From the NCBI RefSeq assembly GCF_019042655.1, contig NZ_JAHPZO010000001.1, positions 1 through 64,000 of the forward strand: a DNA stretch of 64,000 bases. The letters are read 5' to 3'. Under the pieces are notes generated by a model. It did not search any database, was not told the origin of the DNA, and saw only the letters and a program-made list of their open reading frames with translations. Position numbers and translations under genes: made by a program. The stretch is from Planococcus sp. CP5-4_YE. Lineage in GTDB: Bacteria > Bacillota > Bacilli > Bacillales_A > Planococcaceae. Shown here piece after piece: positions 44,166 to 53,770 of the stretch (positions are counted from its first letter, which is position 1; the number at the start of each line of letters is the position of its first letter).

Positions 44166-44640
44166 TGCGTCGGTTCCACAAAGAAACAATAGAGGGCATC
44201 CACTTTGATATCCAGCTCATCCAGTTGCTCCTTCAGCCGGAAAGCCGCAGTGCTGTAACTAAGGAACAAATGCTTTGAGTTTTCATCATCGACAAAATAA
44301 GCCATCAGGTTCTCTTTTTTCTGTTGGCGGCTCTCTAAGCTGCCATAGCTCCTCAGCTCCCTGCATTTCCTCTTTCGTTACTCCCAGTTGCCCGATATCC
44401 GAAGTTTTCGTGTGACTCGAATTCAGCCAGAACACCGGCCGAAAACCCATTACGTCGGATAATAAAGGGGATTTCTTACCATTCCTTGAGTTGCTATTGC
44501 GTAACTGCCATTGGAACCATCCTTTCTGATGAGTGACTGGCTTCTCTCCACATCATACTTGATAAAGTCGTTGATTTCAGTTATCAATATAGGGGATTAA
44601 GTTCTTTGTCTGACTAAAGAAAGTTCGTTGATCTTTACAC
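44166..44640 (-). other. Graveyard of frameshifted coding fragments
   Basis: On the minus strand several overlapping open stretches without proper starts run together: one with YDVERSQSLIRKDGSNGSYA and IATQGMVRNPLYYPT (about 44575-44455), one with VMGFRPVFWLNSSHTKTSD (about 44452-44290), and one with MAYFVDDENSKHLFLSYSTA (44305 on). They look like protein but are in different frames. I do not recognise them with certainty. Confidence 0.4.
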
Positions 44641-44666
44641 AACAACACTGAATAATTTCCCGAAAA

Positions 44667-44711
44667 ACAAAAAACACCTACGAATGTCGAATCTTCAAAC
44701 ATCCATAGGTG
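44667..44711 (-). terminator. Terminator of the isoaspartyl dipeptidase operon
   Basis: CACCTATGGATGT and ACATTCGTAGGTG pair with one bulge/mismatch on the minus strand and are followed by TTTTTTG. Confidence 0.82.
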
Positions 44712-44767
44712 AATCCTGGCAGAGCTATGTGTTCTTTACCAAAAGTGTTTCGTCCTGTGCGGTCTGC

Positions 44768-45940
44768 TTATTCAAATGTCCCTTTGATGACAGCCTTGCC
44801 TTCCTGGACCATTATTTTTCCTGACGCTATAACTGTATCAATTTTAAAGTCCTCCTGGTTTATCAGGACCAAATCGGCATCTCTGCCTTTTTCAATGACG
44901 CCTTTGGACTTCATTTTCAGAATTGATGCTGGATTCGCCGTGATCGTTCGCAAAGCATCCGGTAACGATATTCCTTCTTCGAGAATCGCTTCCCGTACCG
45001 CTTTGAAAAGGGAGTCAACTTTTCCGAGCTGGAGACCTCTGAATTCGCCTTCAGGACCGAAGTCCGGCAAACTTGCCTGCCCATCGGAAGTAAATGTTAT
45101 CAGATTCGGGTCCACGCCAGCCTCAAGGACTCTTCTCAAGGCAGTACTTGCCTTCACTTCACCCTCTTCCAGAAATTTAGGAATCGTACTTGTGGTGAAA
45201 TCTATATAGCCGCCTTTTTTGGCATAAACAATACCCGCTTCAAAAAGATATGGGTTACGGTTAATATGGGTCGGATAAAACTGCTTAATCGGAATGTCCG
45301 TCGTCTCGATTACTTTTTCAATAAGTGACAATACATCAGGACTATCACCGACATGGACATTTACAATTCCAGCTTTTCCGGAGAGCATTCCACCGATTCG
45401 GGCAGCGGAAGCGATTTTTGCCAGTTCCTCAACTGTCGGCTGAGATGAACGATGATCTGCAATCGCGATTTCACCAGCCCCAATCACCTCTTCAATTAAT
45501 ATCAGATCATCTTCCAGTGTTCCTGTCAGTGTTTTGATCGGTACCTGGTAAGATCCCGTATGTACATAGCACGAAAGGCCTTCTTCTTTCAGCCCTTTCG
45601 CTTTTGCTATCAAAGCGGACATGGTCCGGGTCGTACCATCTGTTCCTATTACACCGACAAGTGTCGTGACGCCGGCCAGTGTCGCATCGGTCAGCCCAAG
45701 CTCAGGGGTGCGTGTTCGATATCCGCCTTCTCCGCCGCCACCCATGATGTGGACATGGGCATCAATGAACCCCGGAGCAACTATTTTGCCTGCCGCTTCG
45801 ATCACGTGAACTTGAACAGGAAGGGAAGGAACTGCTATCTCTTCAGCAATCAGCCCTATTTCTCCCCCAATCAGCAGAATATCTTTTTTCCCGATCGATT
45901 CGGGGGTATAAACCTCGCCGTTCTTTATAAGCGTCAGCAT
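44768..45940 (-). CDS. iadA: Isoaspartyl (beta-aspartyl) dipeptidase
   Basis: A 390-residue amidohydrolase of the IadA family, which cleaves isoAsp-X dipeptides from damaged proteins. Metal ligands are visible in PGFIDAHVHIMGGGGEGG (about 62-79), the carboxylated Lys/His segments further on (GEIAIADHRSSQ and QFYPTHINRN) and TSDGQASLP. ATG 45938-45940 is preferred to one eight codons upstream because AAAGGAG lies 9 bases before it. The transporter gene 50 bp upstream on the same strand probably supplies dipeptide or amino-acid substrates. Confidence 0.9.
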   Translation of the reverse strand: MLTLIKNGEVYTPESIGKKDILLIGGEIGLIAEEIAVPSLPVQVHVIEAAGKIVAPGFIDAHVHIMGGGGEGGYRTRTPELGLTDATLAGVTTLVGVIGTDGTTRTMSALIAKAKGLKEEGLSCYVHTGSYQVPIKTLTGTLEDDLILIEEVIGAGEIAIADHRSSQPTVEELAKIASAARIGGMLSGKAGIVNVHVGDSPDVLSLIEKVIETTDIPIKQFYPTHINRNPYLFEAGIVYAKKGGYIDFTTSTIPKFLEEGEVKASTALRRVLEAGVDPNLITFTSDGQASLPDFGPEGEFRGLQLGKVDSLFKAVREAILEEGISLPDALRTITANPASILKMKSKGVIEKGRDADLVLINQEDFKIDTVIASGKIMVQEGKAVIKGTFE

Positions 45941-45989
45941 CTCTTCAGTCTCCTTTCTTTCCATTTAAAAAGTTTTTATACCGAACAAA

Positions 45990-47504
45990 TCAAATACCGA
46001 TATATACGGCGATTACAATGAACACGCATGATAACACCAAAAGGAACAAAAGAAATTTAAAGATGAATTTTGCCCATACTCCCCATTCAATCCGCGCGAC
46101 GCCGAGCGTTCCCAGCAGTGCTGCAGACGTTGGAACAAAGATGTTTGCCAATCCGTCACCCAGCTGAAACGCCAATACGGCCACTTGCCGTGAAACACCT
46201 GAAATGTCTGCAAGCGGAGCCATCAGAGGCATTGTAAGAGCAGCCTGTCCCGATCCGGAAACGACGAAGAAATTGAAAATGGTTTGAAATCCGAACATGA
46301 ATAATGCGGAAAGCACAGCAGGAAAATCGCCAATCAGCTGTCCTGCCCCGTAAAGCATGGTATTAAGAATGGACGGCATATCCGGACTGTCACCGCCAAG
46401 AATGATCACAATGCCCTTCGCCATCCCGACAATGAGTGCAGCCGGAAGCAGATCTTTCGCGCCTTCGATAAAACTGTCTGCGATATCATCGACCCGCATG
46501 GAATTCAGCTTGAAAATAACGCCGATAATGCCGGCAATCAAGCCAATTGTGAAGAACTGGGTGGCGATTTCCGGGATGTAATAAGCATGCTCGATTACTC
46601 CCCAAATAATCCATCCGATACCGACAACGAGAGTTCCGATAACCAGTGCGTGACCCAAAGTAAAGTTGGATGCCACACCTGCAAACTTCTCTGCTTCTTT
46701 CCGGAAAAAAGCATCCGTTTTATAGGAAAGTGAACGCTGCGGATCCTTTTTAATGCGTGATGCATACTTCCACGTATATATTATTCCAATAGTTGTAAAC
46801 ACAGCCCACATTACGATACGGAACGGTGCTTCCGACAGAACTGGAATATCGGCAATGCCCTGTGCGATTGCCACGCTGAAAGGGTTCATCCATGAGGTCG
46901 CAAATCCGATTTGGGTCGCGACATATGTAATAAGTACGCCTGTAATCGCATCATAGCCGAGCCGAATCATAATCGGAACAAGAATGATGGCAAAAGCAAT
47001 TGCTTCTTCCCCCATTCCGAATACTGCGCCGCCGAGTGAAAAGAGAAAGAACATGACAGGAATAATCAGCACTTCCCGGCCCTGTGTTTTATCGATGACT
47101 TTTAAGATTCCTTCTTCAACAGCACGTGTCCGGAGAATGATCCCAAACGCGCCCCCGATGATGAGGATAAAAGCAACAACGCCAACCGCTGAACCCCATT
47201 TATCTCCTGAAACTAAGCCCTCGAACACATAGTTCAAGAACCCTGCTCCACCGCCAGCTTCAAAAAGGGCAGTGCCAAGATAGACGAATTCTCCTTCATC
47301 GTCTGTTACAAATGAAAAACTTTCCGGAATCAGAACGGTACGTGTAGACTCTTCTCCGGCTTCGCCATACGTGACTTCTTCCGTTTCAAACTGACCGACC
47401 GGCACGAAATAAGTTGAAATCGCTGCTAGGGCTACAATGAAAAATACGATGACAAATGTATGTGGAACTTTCCATTCCTTCTGTTGCTTTTTCTCTTCTT
47501 TCAT
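45990..47504 (-). CDS. YfcC/DcuC-family transporter
   Basis: A 504-residue polytopic protein of the YfcC family (C4-dicarboxylate/amino-acid carriers related to DcuC and ArcD-like antiporters): about 12 TM helices, an N-terminal extracytoplasmic loop after TM1 (YFVPVGQFETEEV), and the conserved motifs GMGEEAIAFAIILVP and QTIFNFFVVSGSGQAALTMP. Its gene is followed directly by iadA, suggesting import of small peptides or amino acids, or export of products. AAGAGG-type sequence precedes ATG. Confidence 0.88.
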   Translation of the reverse strand: MKEEKKQQKEWKVPHTFVIVFFIVALAAISTYFVPVGQFETEEVTYGEAGEESTRTVLIPESFSFVTDDEGEFVYLGTALFEAGGGAGFLNYVFEGLVSGDKWGSAVGVVAFILIIGGAFGIILRTRAVEEGILKVIDKTQGREVLIIPVMFFLFSLGGAVFGMGEEAIAFAIILVPIMIRLGYDAITGVLITYVATQIGFATSWMNPFSVAIAQGIADIPVLSEAPFRIVMWAVFTTIGIIYTWKYASRIKKDPQRSLSYKTDAFFRKEAEKFAGVASNFTLGHALVIGTLVVGIGWIIWGVIEHAYYIPEIATQFFTIGLIAGIIGVIFKLNSMRVDDIADSFIEGAKDLLPAALIVGMAKGIVIILGGDSPDMPSILNTMLYGAGQLIGDFPAVLSALFMFGFQTIFNFFVVSGSGQAALTMPLMAPLADISGVSRQVAVLAFQLGDGLANIFVPTSAALLGTLGVARIEWGVWAKFIFKFLLFLLVLSCVFIVIAVYIGI

Positions 47505-48169
47505 CCTCTTAACCCCTTTATTAAAATTTTCTGCTTACTTAGTATACCCGGAGTCATACTGTTCACTCAACCCGCCTGTCATTTTCATGACATTAAACCG
47601 ATTGCCTTTATTCAACGGGCATGTATAAAAAATCATTCCAATAGAATAAATCCAATATACCCTCATAACCCTTCCTGTATATTTATGTGAAGCAACCACG
47701 AAGGACTCAGGCAATATTTTTCTTAATTTTGTGAATGCACATCGATCGCTTAACCATTATATTGTTGTCGGTTCCCGAGCGAGAACGTTGTATATACTGA
47801 AAAAATGCATAAAAAGGAACTGGGCTATGCATCCCCCAGTTCCCGGCCCTATGTTATCCATTGGTATGAAAACAATTTAGACCACATCTTAAAACATGCC
47901 ACTTTGATGATTATTCTGTCCTGCCTGATGTTTGGCGTCTGCTTCAGCCAAATATTTCAGCCAACACCTTTTGTTCATTATAGTTACTATACATCCCATT
48001 GTGGCAATAAGTTTAAATATGGTCGAGAAGGTTTTACCCTCAAACCCAAATTATCGAAAACAGCTGTTGGTTTGATGGGCGTTTAAGGAGTGTTTATAAC
48101 GACATTTCTAGTCCTCATTAATTAGAATGATTACTCAAGTGCGGCGTGATTGTAAAATAAATGCTTTAA
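47505..48169. other. Long intergenic region with a minus-strand hairpin and a relic frame
   Basis: GGAACTGGG (47816-47824) and CCCAGTTCC (47835-47843) form a hairpin with T5 on the minus strand. Upstream of it, a minus-strand frame ending near 47885 reads STIFKLIATMGCIVTIMNKR and LAEADAKHQAGQNNHQSGMF but has no usable start and follows a stop; it looks like the end of a decayed membrane protein gene. Nothing else is seen. Confidence 0.4.
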
Positions 48170-48197
48170 AAAAGGAGTTGCTTTGGCTACTCCTTTT
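48170..48197 (-). terminator. Terminator of the orphan small-peptide unit
   Basis: AAAAGGAGT and ACTCCTTTT form a 9-bp stem with T6 on the minus strand, 53 bp beyond the stop at 48250. Confidence 0.65.
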
Positions 48198-48249
48198 GCT
48201 TTTGCCTTTATTCGGGCTTAGGATGGGGCAGATTTAAAGGAAAAGCTTC

Positions 48250-48357
48250 TTATGAAGCAAGTAAAATCGCACGATATTTTTTGCGAAATGAGAACAATAT
48301 TGACAGGCCTCTATTCTCAAAATCAACTGTATAAGTATTGAATACTAAACAGTTCAT
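48250..48357 (-). CDS. Orphan 35-residue peptide
   Basis: A minus-strand ORF with an excellent ribosome-binding site, AGGAGGT 7 bases before ATG, encodes a 35-residue basic peptide (MNCLVFNTYTVDFENRG, then LSILFSFRKKYRAILLAS). A good terminator follows on the same strand, so it looks like a complete transcription unit in an otherwise empty stretch. No homologue is known to me. It could be a small regulatory or membrane-active peptide, or a relic. Confidence 0.4.
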   Translation of the reverse strand: MNCLVFNTYTVDFENRGLSILFSFRKKYRAILLAS

Positions 48358-48672
48358 TGAAGTTACCTCCTGCTAGTCCATTTCATTTTAAAAATTAAAT
48401 ATTATCCAATATTTTTTAAAAAAAGTGTATTATTAGAAAGTAAAATGGGTTTGTTACTACACTTCGGTTCAAGCCTCTATTCGAAATCCATTAATATGCC
48501 TGCTTAAGAAGAGGATGAGATAGATGAACTTCTATTTCTTTGTTTCGAACCGTGTATCTCCATACGAATCACTTTTTAGAAAACCTATCTGCTTAATAGC
48601 GATATATTTTTCTTCCCTATTTATATCCCAACAACCCATTCAACATCTGGAATACCGGAAGGAGCGTCAGCG

Positions 48673-49773
48673 TTGTTATCCTTAGTCGACGACTTATTTA
48701 TTAATTTATGTGTGTTGATTTCATTAATTTTTCTCTATATGCAATTAAGATTGAAACTTGGTTTAGAAAAAAAATCACCTCTTCAAGCTATTCTAACGGA
48801 TGGCCTTGCGGGTGGGCTTTTGGGAACAGTGCTTATGTATTTCTCCATTCAAGTCACCCCTGAAACTATCGTAGATTTGCGGTTTGTGCCTGTTATGTTG
48901 CTTATTATTTTCTTAGGTGTACCACAGGCTATCATCAGTGCGGCAGTCATTATAGGAGGCCGGTTTGTCTTTGGCTTTAATATGTCTTCCTTAGCTGCAA
49001 TGATCTTAATGGTTATCTTAATCAGCGGTTTTATCGCTATTCATCGATTTCTAAACAAGAAAGAGAATAGTCCACCCTCATACAAGTTAGGTATAGCCAT
49101 GGTCGTTTTCTCAAATATTGTCTTCAGCGTCATCATCACATTATTGATCAGAGATGGCGAGATCTTGAAAAATTTGATTCCTTCTTACTGGGTTATTTCA
49201 TTATTCGGAGGATGCACGGCTATCTTCGTGACGGAATACATCCGAAAAACGCAATATCTGTTACTGAAATATGAAGAAGAGTCGACGACTGACTTTTTAA
49301 CTGGATTAAATAATGTTCGCCAGTTCGATGCCGTTTGGAACACATTGATTACGAATGCGATAGAGAAAAAGGAAAGATTATCTTTACTGATTATCGACAT
49401 TGATCACTTTAAAGACGTCAATGATACCTATGGCCACCCTGTCGGCGACAAAGTGTTAAAAGAGCTCGGCAAGATCTTAAAGGATGTTAGCCGTTCATTT
49501 GATATCGTTTCAAGAAATGGCGGCGAAGAATTCTCTGTTATCTTGCCTGACTGTCCACATGATCAGGCATTACAAGTGGCAGAGCGTATCCGGGCAAAAG
49601 TAGCAGCACATCCTTTTCCGGTTTCTGCTACAGAGAATATTCGCCTTACCATCTCCATAGGGGTAGCTACCTATCCAGAAAACATACCTGATGCTTCTCA
49701 AGTGTTTAGCATTGCAGATGACTGCTTATACAAAGCCAAGCGAACAGGGCGCAATCGGGTCTGTGCTAGCTAA
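48673..49773 (+). CDS. Membrane-bound diguanylate cyclase (5TM/LytS-like sensor plus GGDEF)
   Basis: A 366-residue protein with five to six TM helices in the first 190 residues, resembling the 5TMR_LYT sensor module, then a GGDEF domain with TDFLTGLNNVRQF, IDIDHFKDVNDTYGH, the active-site loop GGEEF and an upstream inhibitory RSFD (RxxD). It should make c-di-GMP in response to a membrane or extracellular signal. Start TTG with AAGGAG about 9 bases upstream. It is the second predicted cyclase in the window and could feed the riboswitch at 15185. Confidence 0.9.
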   Translation: MLSLVDDLFINLCVLISLIFLYMQLRLKLGLEKKSPLQAILTDGLAGGLLGTVLMYFSIQVTPETIVDLRFVPVMLLIIFLGVPQAIISAAVIIGGRFVFGFNMSSLAAMILMVILISGFIAIHRFLNKKENSPPSYKLGIAMVVFSNIVFSVIITLLIRDGEILKNLIPSYWVISLFGGCTAIFVTEYIRKTQYLLLKYEEESTTDFLTGLNNVRQFDAVWNTLITNAIEKKERLSLLIIDIDHFKDVNDTYGHPVGDKVLKELGKILKDVSRSFDIVSRNGGEEFSVILPDCPHDQALQVAERIRAKVAAHPFPVSATENIRLTISIGVATYPENIPDASQVFSIADDCLYKAKRTGRNRVCAS

Positions 49774-49893
49774 CGAAGAACGGTAAGCTGTTAGTTTATG
49801 AACATTCACGAATTCGCGCATACTTTTGCGAACTCTTATAGCTGCCGCCAGAAAGATGCTCAGCGCAAAATATTCGTAAGGAACTTTTACTCA

Positions 49894-49927
49894 AAAAAAC
49901 TGCCGGGAAGCTTCCCGGCAGTTTTAG
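49894..49927. terminator. Bidirectional terminator
   Basis: AAAACTGCCGGGAAG and CTTCCCGGCAGTTTT form a perfect stem with essentially no extra loop between convergent genes. Confidence 0.9.
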
Positions 49928-49933
49928 CTATCT

Positions 49934-52255
49934 TTAGATGGAGTTTTCTCCAGTATTCGTGCGTATCGCTTTATCTTTATCTTTTTCATTCAGTTCATGA
50001 AGCAGTTTCTCGCCTTCAATATCCAAATCAGGGAGACTCTTGTCGAGCCATTTCGGCAGCCACCAGATTTTGTCGCCGAACATCGACATGACGGCCGGCA
50101 CGAAGATCATGCGAATGAGGAAGGCATCGACGAGAATACCGAACGCTAAAGCAAAACCGATCTGCTTGATCATGATGTCATCGGTGAAGATAAAGCCAGA
50201 GAATACAGATACCATGATCAATGCGGCGGCGACAACCACTTTACTGGCCGTCTTGTAGCCGCTGACGATGGCGCGGTCGCCTTTTTCACCGTGGATATAA
50301 GCTTCGCGCATTGACGACACAAGAAATACTTGGTAATCCATGGCGAGCCCGTACAAGATCCCGGTGACCATGATTGGGATAAAGCTCAGCAATGGTCCGC
50401 CGGTGTCGATTCCGAAAAGCGATCCGAGCCAGCCCCACTGGAAGACGGCGGTTGTGGCGCCGAATGTTGCCATGATGCTCAACAGGAAGCCAGCCGTTGC
50501 TTTGATCGGGATGAGGATTGAACGGAACACGACTAACAGGATAAGCAGTGACAACACGACGATAATGGCGATATAGATCGGGAACACTTCAGCCAACTTC
50601 TCCGAAATGTCGATATTGATTGCCGTCAAACCGGTCACGCCGATTTCTGCGTTGGTGTTTTCAGTGGCAGCGGCATCTGTCCGCAAACTTTCCACCAATT
50701 GTTTCGTCGCTTCATCGGTCGGCCCGTTTTCCGGAATGATGCTGATGATGGCGATTGTTCCGTCTTCATTGAAGCCACCTGGAGATACTTCCGCTACGCC
50801 GTCGAGCTGTGAGATATTGCTGAGCAGCTGGAAATATTCCTGCGGACCTACTGCAGCTGCGTCCTGGTCTTTGGCCACGACGAGCAGCGGGCCGTTGAAG
50901 CCTTCCCCGAAGCTGTCGGAAATGACGTCATAGCTCTGCCTAACAGCAGTGTCTTGATTGGCGCTTTCGCCGGATGGCATGCCGAGGTTCATTTGCGCGA
51001 CCGGCACTGCGAGTGTACCGAGAACGATAATGACCAGCAAAATGGCGACCCATTTCATTTTCAATAAGCTTGTGATCCAAGCTCCGGAAAAACCTTGTTT
51101 GGAACCCTTGCTTGTTTGTGCTTTATTTCTTGCTTTAGTCGAGACAATCCGCTCGCCGAGCAACCCGAGCAATGCCGGGAGAAGCGTAAGCGCGACCAGT
51201 ACATCGATCAGCACCGTCAATGCGGCGACGATTGCCATGCTGCTAAGGAACGAAATGCCGATTACCAGCAAACCGCTGAGTGCGATGATAACGGTCAAGC
51301 CGGCAAAAAAGACTGCGCTGCCTGCTGTGCCGACTGCACGGGCAGCCGCTTCTTTCGCGGTCAATTGTTGTTCGGTGATCAGTTTGCGCTGTCTGTTAAC
51401 AATGAACAAGGCATAATCGATTCCGACAGCAAGGCCGATCATCAAAGCGAGAACCGGAGTCAGGCTGTTAATCTCGAACATGCTCGACAAGGCGAATGTC
51501 CCGCCGACGCCCACACCGACGCCGATCAATGCTACGACCAGCGGCAAGCCGGCGGCGATGAGCGAGCCGAGCGTGACGACCAGGATGACCGCTGCGATCG
51601 CGAGCCCGATGATTTCATGCGTGCCCCCGATCGGAATATCGACGCCTTGCAGCGCGCCCGTCGGAATGACCGTAATGGAAGAGTTGTCTTGCGCGATATT
51701 CGCAGCATCTGCGAGCTCTTCGCGTTCCGCTTCACTCAAGTCTTCCGCTGTTTTGGTTAGTTGGAACTGGAATAATGCGACCGTTCCGTCTTCTGAAATC
51801 TGGATCCCTGGGACCGGCATCTCTTGGACGATGAACGGCCGGTGATTGACTTCAGACGCCGGAAGCTGGCTCAACATGCTTTGCATTTCCTGCATCTGGG
51901 CCATTGCTTCTTCGTCTTGCAGCATATCCATCGGATTGACAACATGTTCCAAACTGTAAATTTCATTTGCTGCCATCGCTAAAGCTTGGGCATTGGCGGG
52001 ATTGTCAACAGCTTCCCCTTCCGGCACTTCGAACAAATAACTGCCTTGCCCGCCGGATGCTGCCGGGTATTCTTCCGCCAATTCATCCAGTACGTCCTGT
52101 GCGGCGGTACCGTCAATTCTTGTTTCACTGCTTGTATTCACGCCATTTGTGACAATGGCTGTGATGATGACGCCTAAAATGAGCAGCCAGCTGGCAATGA
52201 AAATCCAAGGCTTGCTATAGGCGGTTTTTCCGATACTATAAAAAAATCTCGACAC
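49934..52255 (-). CDS. MMPL/RND-family transporter (YdfJ-like)
   Basis: A 773-residue efflux-type protein with the MMPL layout: TM1 (WIFIASWLLILGVIITAIVT), a large extracytoplasmic loop, TM2-6 with the GxxxD-type IGLAVGIDYALFIVNRQRK, a second loop, and TM7-12 with MDYQVFLVSSMREAY. Likely exports lipids or hydrophobic toxic compounds. GTG 52253-52255 is preferred because ACGGAG lies 8 bases before it and the longer frame overlaps the regulator gene. It follows a TetR-type gene by 25 bp in one operon. Confidence 0.9.
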   Translation of the reverse strand: MSRFFYSIGKTAYSKPWIFIASWLLILGVIITAIVTNGVNTSSETRIDGTAAQDVLDELAEEYPAASGGQGSYLFEVPEGEAVDNPANAQALAMAANEIYSLEHVVNPMDMLQDEEAMAQMQEMQSMLSQLPASEVNHRPFIVQEMPVPGIQISEDGTVALFQFQLTKTAEDLSEAEREELADAANIAQDNSSITVIPTGALQGVDIPIGGTHEIIGLAIAAVILVVTLGSLIAAGLPLVVALIGVGVGVGGTFALSSMFEINSLTPVLALMIGLAVGIDYALFIVNRQRKLITEQQLTAKEAAARAVGTAGSAVFFAGLTVIIALSGLLVIGISFLSSMAIVAALTVLIDVLVALTLLPALLGLLGERIVSTKARNKAQTSKGSKQGFSGAWITSLLKMKWVAILLVIIVLGTLAVPVAQMNLGMPSGESANQDTAVRQSYDVISDSFGEGFNGPLLVVAKDQDAAAVGPQEYFQLLSNISQLDGVAEVSPGGFNEDGTIAIISIIPENGPTDEATKQLVESLRTDAAATENTNAEIGVTGLTAINIDISEKLAEVFPIYIAIIVVLSLLILLVVFRSILIPIKATAGFLLSIMATFGATTAVFQWGWLGSLFGIDTGGPLLSFIPIMVTGILYGLAMDYQVFLVSSMREAYIHGEKGDRAIVSGYKTASKVVVAAALIMVSVFSGFIFTDDIMIKQIGFALAFGILVDAFLIRMIFVPAVMSMFGDKIWWLPKWLDKSLPDLDIEGEKLLHELNEKDKDKAIRTNTGENSI

Positions 52256-52280
52256 TTGTGCAACTCCGTTCTCTAATTTG

Positions 52281-52892
52281 TTAGTTAAAACCTTTTCGTA
52301 AATGGGCAAAGACGATATCGATGTATTGGTTAAATTCGTTATCTGTCTCGCCCTGTTCCCCGTCTTCCGGTAATTTAACAGCGATGCTTTCATCCAGAAC
52401 CGGCAAAATCGCACCGAATACGGCGCCGATCAGAATAGGGTAATACTCTTCCGGATAGTCGCTGCCGAACTCTTCACTGATGCCGCGTTTCGTAAAATTT
52501 TGCACTTCCATCAATGCGCCGGTTACATACAGCTTGAGCGTCGGATGGTTTCTTGATAACGAAACGAGCTGATTAAGCCGGCGTAGTTTATTGATCGTGA
52601 AACTTCCCCGGATGTATAACTCGATGGTATCCAAAGGCGTATAATTTTCCGTGGAAAATGCGAATGTGCCGTCGCGCTCCAAATAATCATTCATCGTCAA
52701 GGCGTTGGCGATCGCTTCTTCCTTGCATGAGAAGTAATTGGCAAATGTCCTGCGCGAGTAGCCCGCAGTCTGGACGATATCTTCCACGACAAACCCGTCC
52801 ACACCCCGCTCGATTGCCAAATTGAAAGCCGCTTCAGCCAAGGCCTGGCGGGTCGCTATTTTTTTCTGATCCCGCAAACCGCTGTCAGTCAT
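52281..52892 (-). CDS. TetR/AcrR-family regulator of the MMPL transporter
   Basis: A 203-residue TetR-family protein with a recognisable helix-turn-helix (VEDIVQTAGYSRRTFANYF, about 35-53). It is the first gene of the operon with the MMPL pump and probably represses it. Overlapping palindromes in the upstream region (52932-52969) are the likely operators. Confidence 0.9.
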   Translation of the reverse strand: MTDSGLRDQKKIATRQALAEAAFNLAIERGVDGFVVEDIVQTAGYSRRTFANYFSCKEEAIANALTMNDYLERDGTFAFSTENYTPLDTIELYIRGSFTINKLRRLNQLVSLSRNHPTLKLYVTGALMEVQNFTKRGISEEFGSDYPEEYYPILIGAVFGAILPVLDESIAVKLPEDGEQGETDNEFNQYIDIVFAHLRKGFN

Positions 52893-52931
52893 TCCATCAC
52901 CTCATTTTTCAATTCTTACATGTTATACCAC

Positions 52932-52969
52932 AAAAATTGCCCAATGTGCAATTTTTCCCTTTGGGCAAT
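52932..52969. promoter_or_regulatory. Nested inverted repeats, likely TetR-type operators
   Basis: AAAAATTGC/GCAATTTTT (52932-52940 and 52948-52956) and ATTGCCCA/TGGGCAAT (52936-52943 and 52962-52969) overlap each other, giving three related TTGCCCAA-like half-sites in the region between the TetR/MMPL operon and the divergent peptidase gene. Confidence 0.6.
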
Positions 52970-53031
52970 TATAAAAAGACGAACCGATTAACTGTATAAT
53001 GGTTATCATCAGCTGCACGAAGGAGGCCCTT

Positions 53032-53688
53032 ATGAAAACCCATTATTATTTAGGTTGGTTTACTGATTTTTTCCCGCAGAACCTAAGCAAAGCTTTAAAG
53101 GAAGATCTTCCGGAACGGAAGTCGCTCGTGATGGTCAGCTCGGATCCATCAGACACTGAAGTTGATGGCGCTGTGGAACGTTCCTGGCTCCATCAGGCAG
53201 GCATTTCATTCGATGAATATCATCTAATCGATTCGCGTGTAGAGCAGGAAGTGGCCCATGCCTTAATCAGAAATGCCTCAGCCATTTTCCTGTTGGGCGG
53301 AGATACGCTTAAGCAAAACCAGTTTTTGAAAGAGTATGAATTGGCGGAGCCGATCAAAACGAGCGCCGCCTTGGTTATGGGGGCCAGTGCCGGAGCAATC
53401 AATATGTCCGCTAAATGGAAATGCTCCGAACGTTTTGGATATGCTGTCGGCATGGACACCGTTTGCGACGGCCTCGCACTAGACCCTTTTTCCGTGCTGT
53501 CCCATTTCGACCTCGAAAACAATATGGCACTCGTTCAAGAAGAGCTGTCTGCCCTGTCGAATGAAATGAATGTGTACGCGTCGAATAAAGACTGTGCCTT
53601 GCGCTCAAAAGGCGGCAGCATCGATATTTTGGGCGATGTCTATGTTATGTCGCACTCAGTAATCCGAAAAATGGAGGAGACTTTTTAG
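53032..53688 (+). CDS. Peptidase S51 (peptidase E-like) family protein
   Basis: A 218-residue protein with the S51 fold: IFLLGGDTLKQ, then the nucleophile elbow GASAGAINMS (Ser in G-x-S-A-G) and LSHFD. S51 enzymes include alpha-aspartyl dipeptidases and cyanophycinases. Start ATG 53032 has AAGGAGG 5 bases upstream; a longer frame lacks one. A second S51 protein is at 60591. Divergent from the TetR/MMPL operon and possibly sharing its operators. Confidence 0.85.
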   Translation: MKTHYYLGWFTDFFPQNLSKALKEDLPERKSLVMVSSDPSDTEVDGAVERSWLHQAGISFDEYHLIDSRVEQEVAHALIRNASAIFLLGGDTLKQNQFLKEYELAEPIKTSAALVMGASAGAINMSAKWKCSERFGYAVGMDTVCDGLALDPFSVLSHFDLENNMALVQEELSALSNEMNVYASNKDCALRSKGGSIDILGDVYVMSHSVIRKMEETF

Positions 53689-53716
53689 CTTCATTGGCTG
53701 CATCAAAGGGCAAAAT

Positions 53717-53763
53717 AAAAAACGTTCAGCAAGCACAGTTTCATGCTTGCCGAACGTTTTTTT
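53717..53763. terminator. Bidirectional terminator
   Basis: AAAACGTTC-GCAAGCA and TGCTTGC-GAACGTTTT arms close a hairpin between convergent genes. Confidence 0.9.
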
Positions 53764-53770
53764 GGTGGAT

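Noticed and set aside
47885-48050. Minus-strand frame ending AGQNNHQSGMF
   Set aside because: Protein-like composition but no start codon with a ribosome-binding site and an upstream in-frame stop; kept only as a possible relic.
47805-48086. 93-residue plus-strand ORF
   Set aside because: Begins inside a hairpin that reads as a minus-strand terminator, has no ribosome-binding site, and its translation resembles no family.
51095-51760. 221-residue plus-strand ORF
   Set aside because: Antisense to the MMPL transporter; Asp/Arg/Gln-rich shadow translation.
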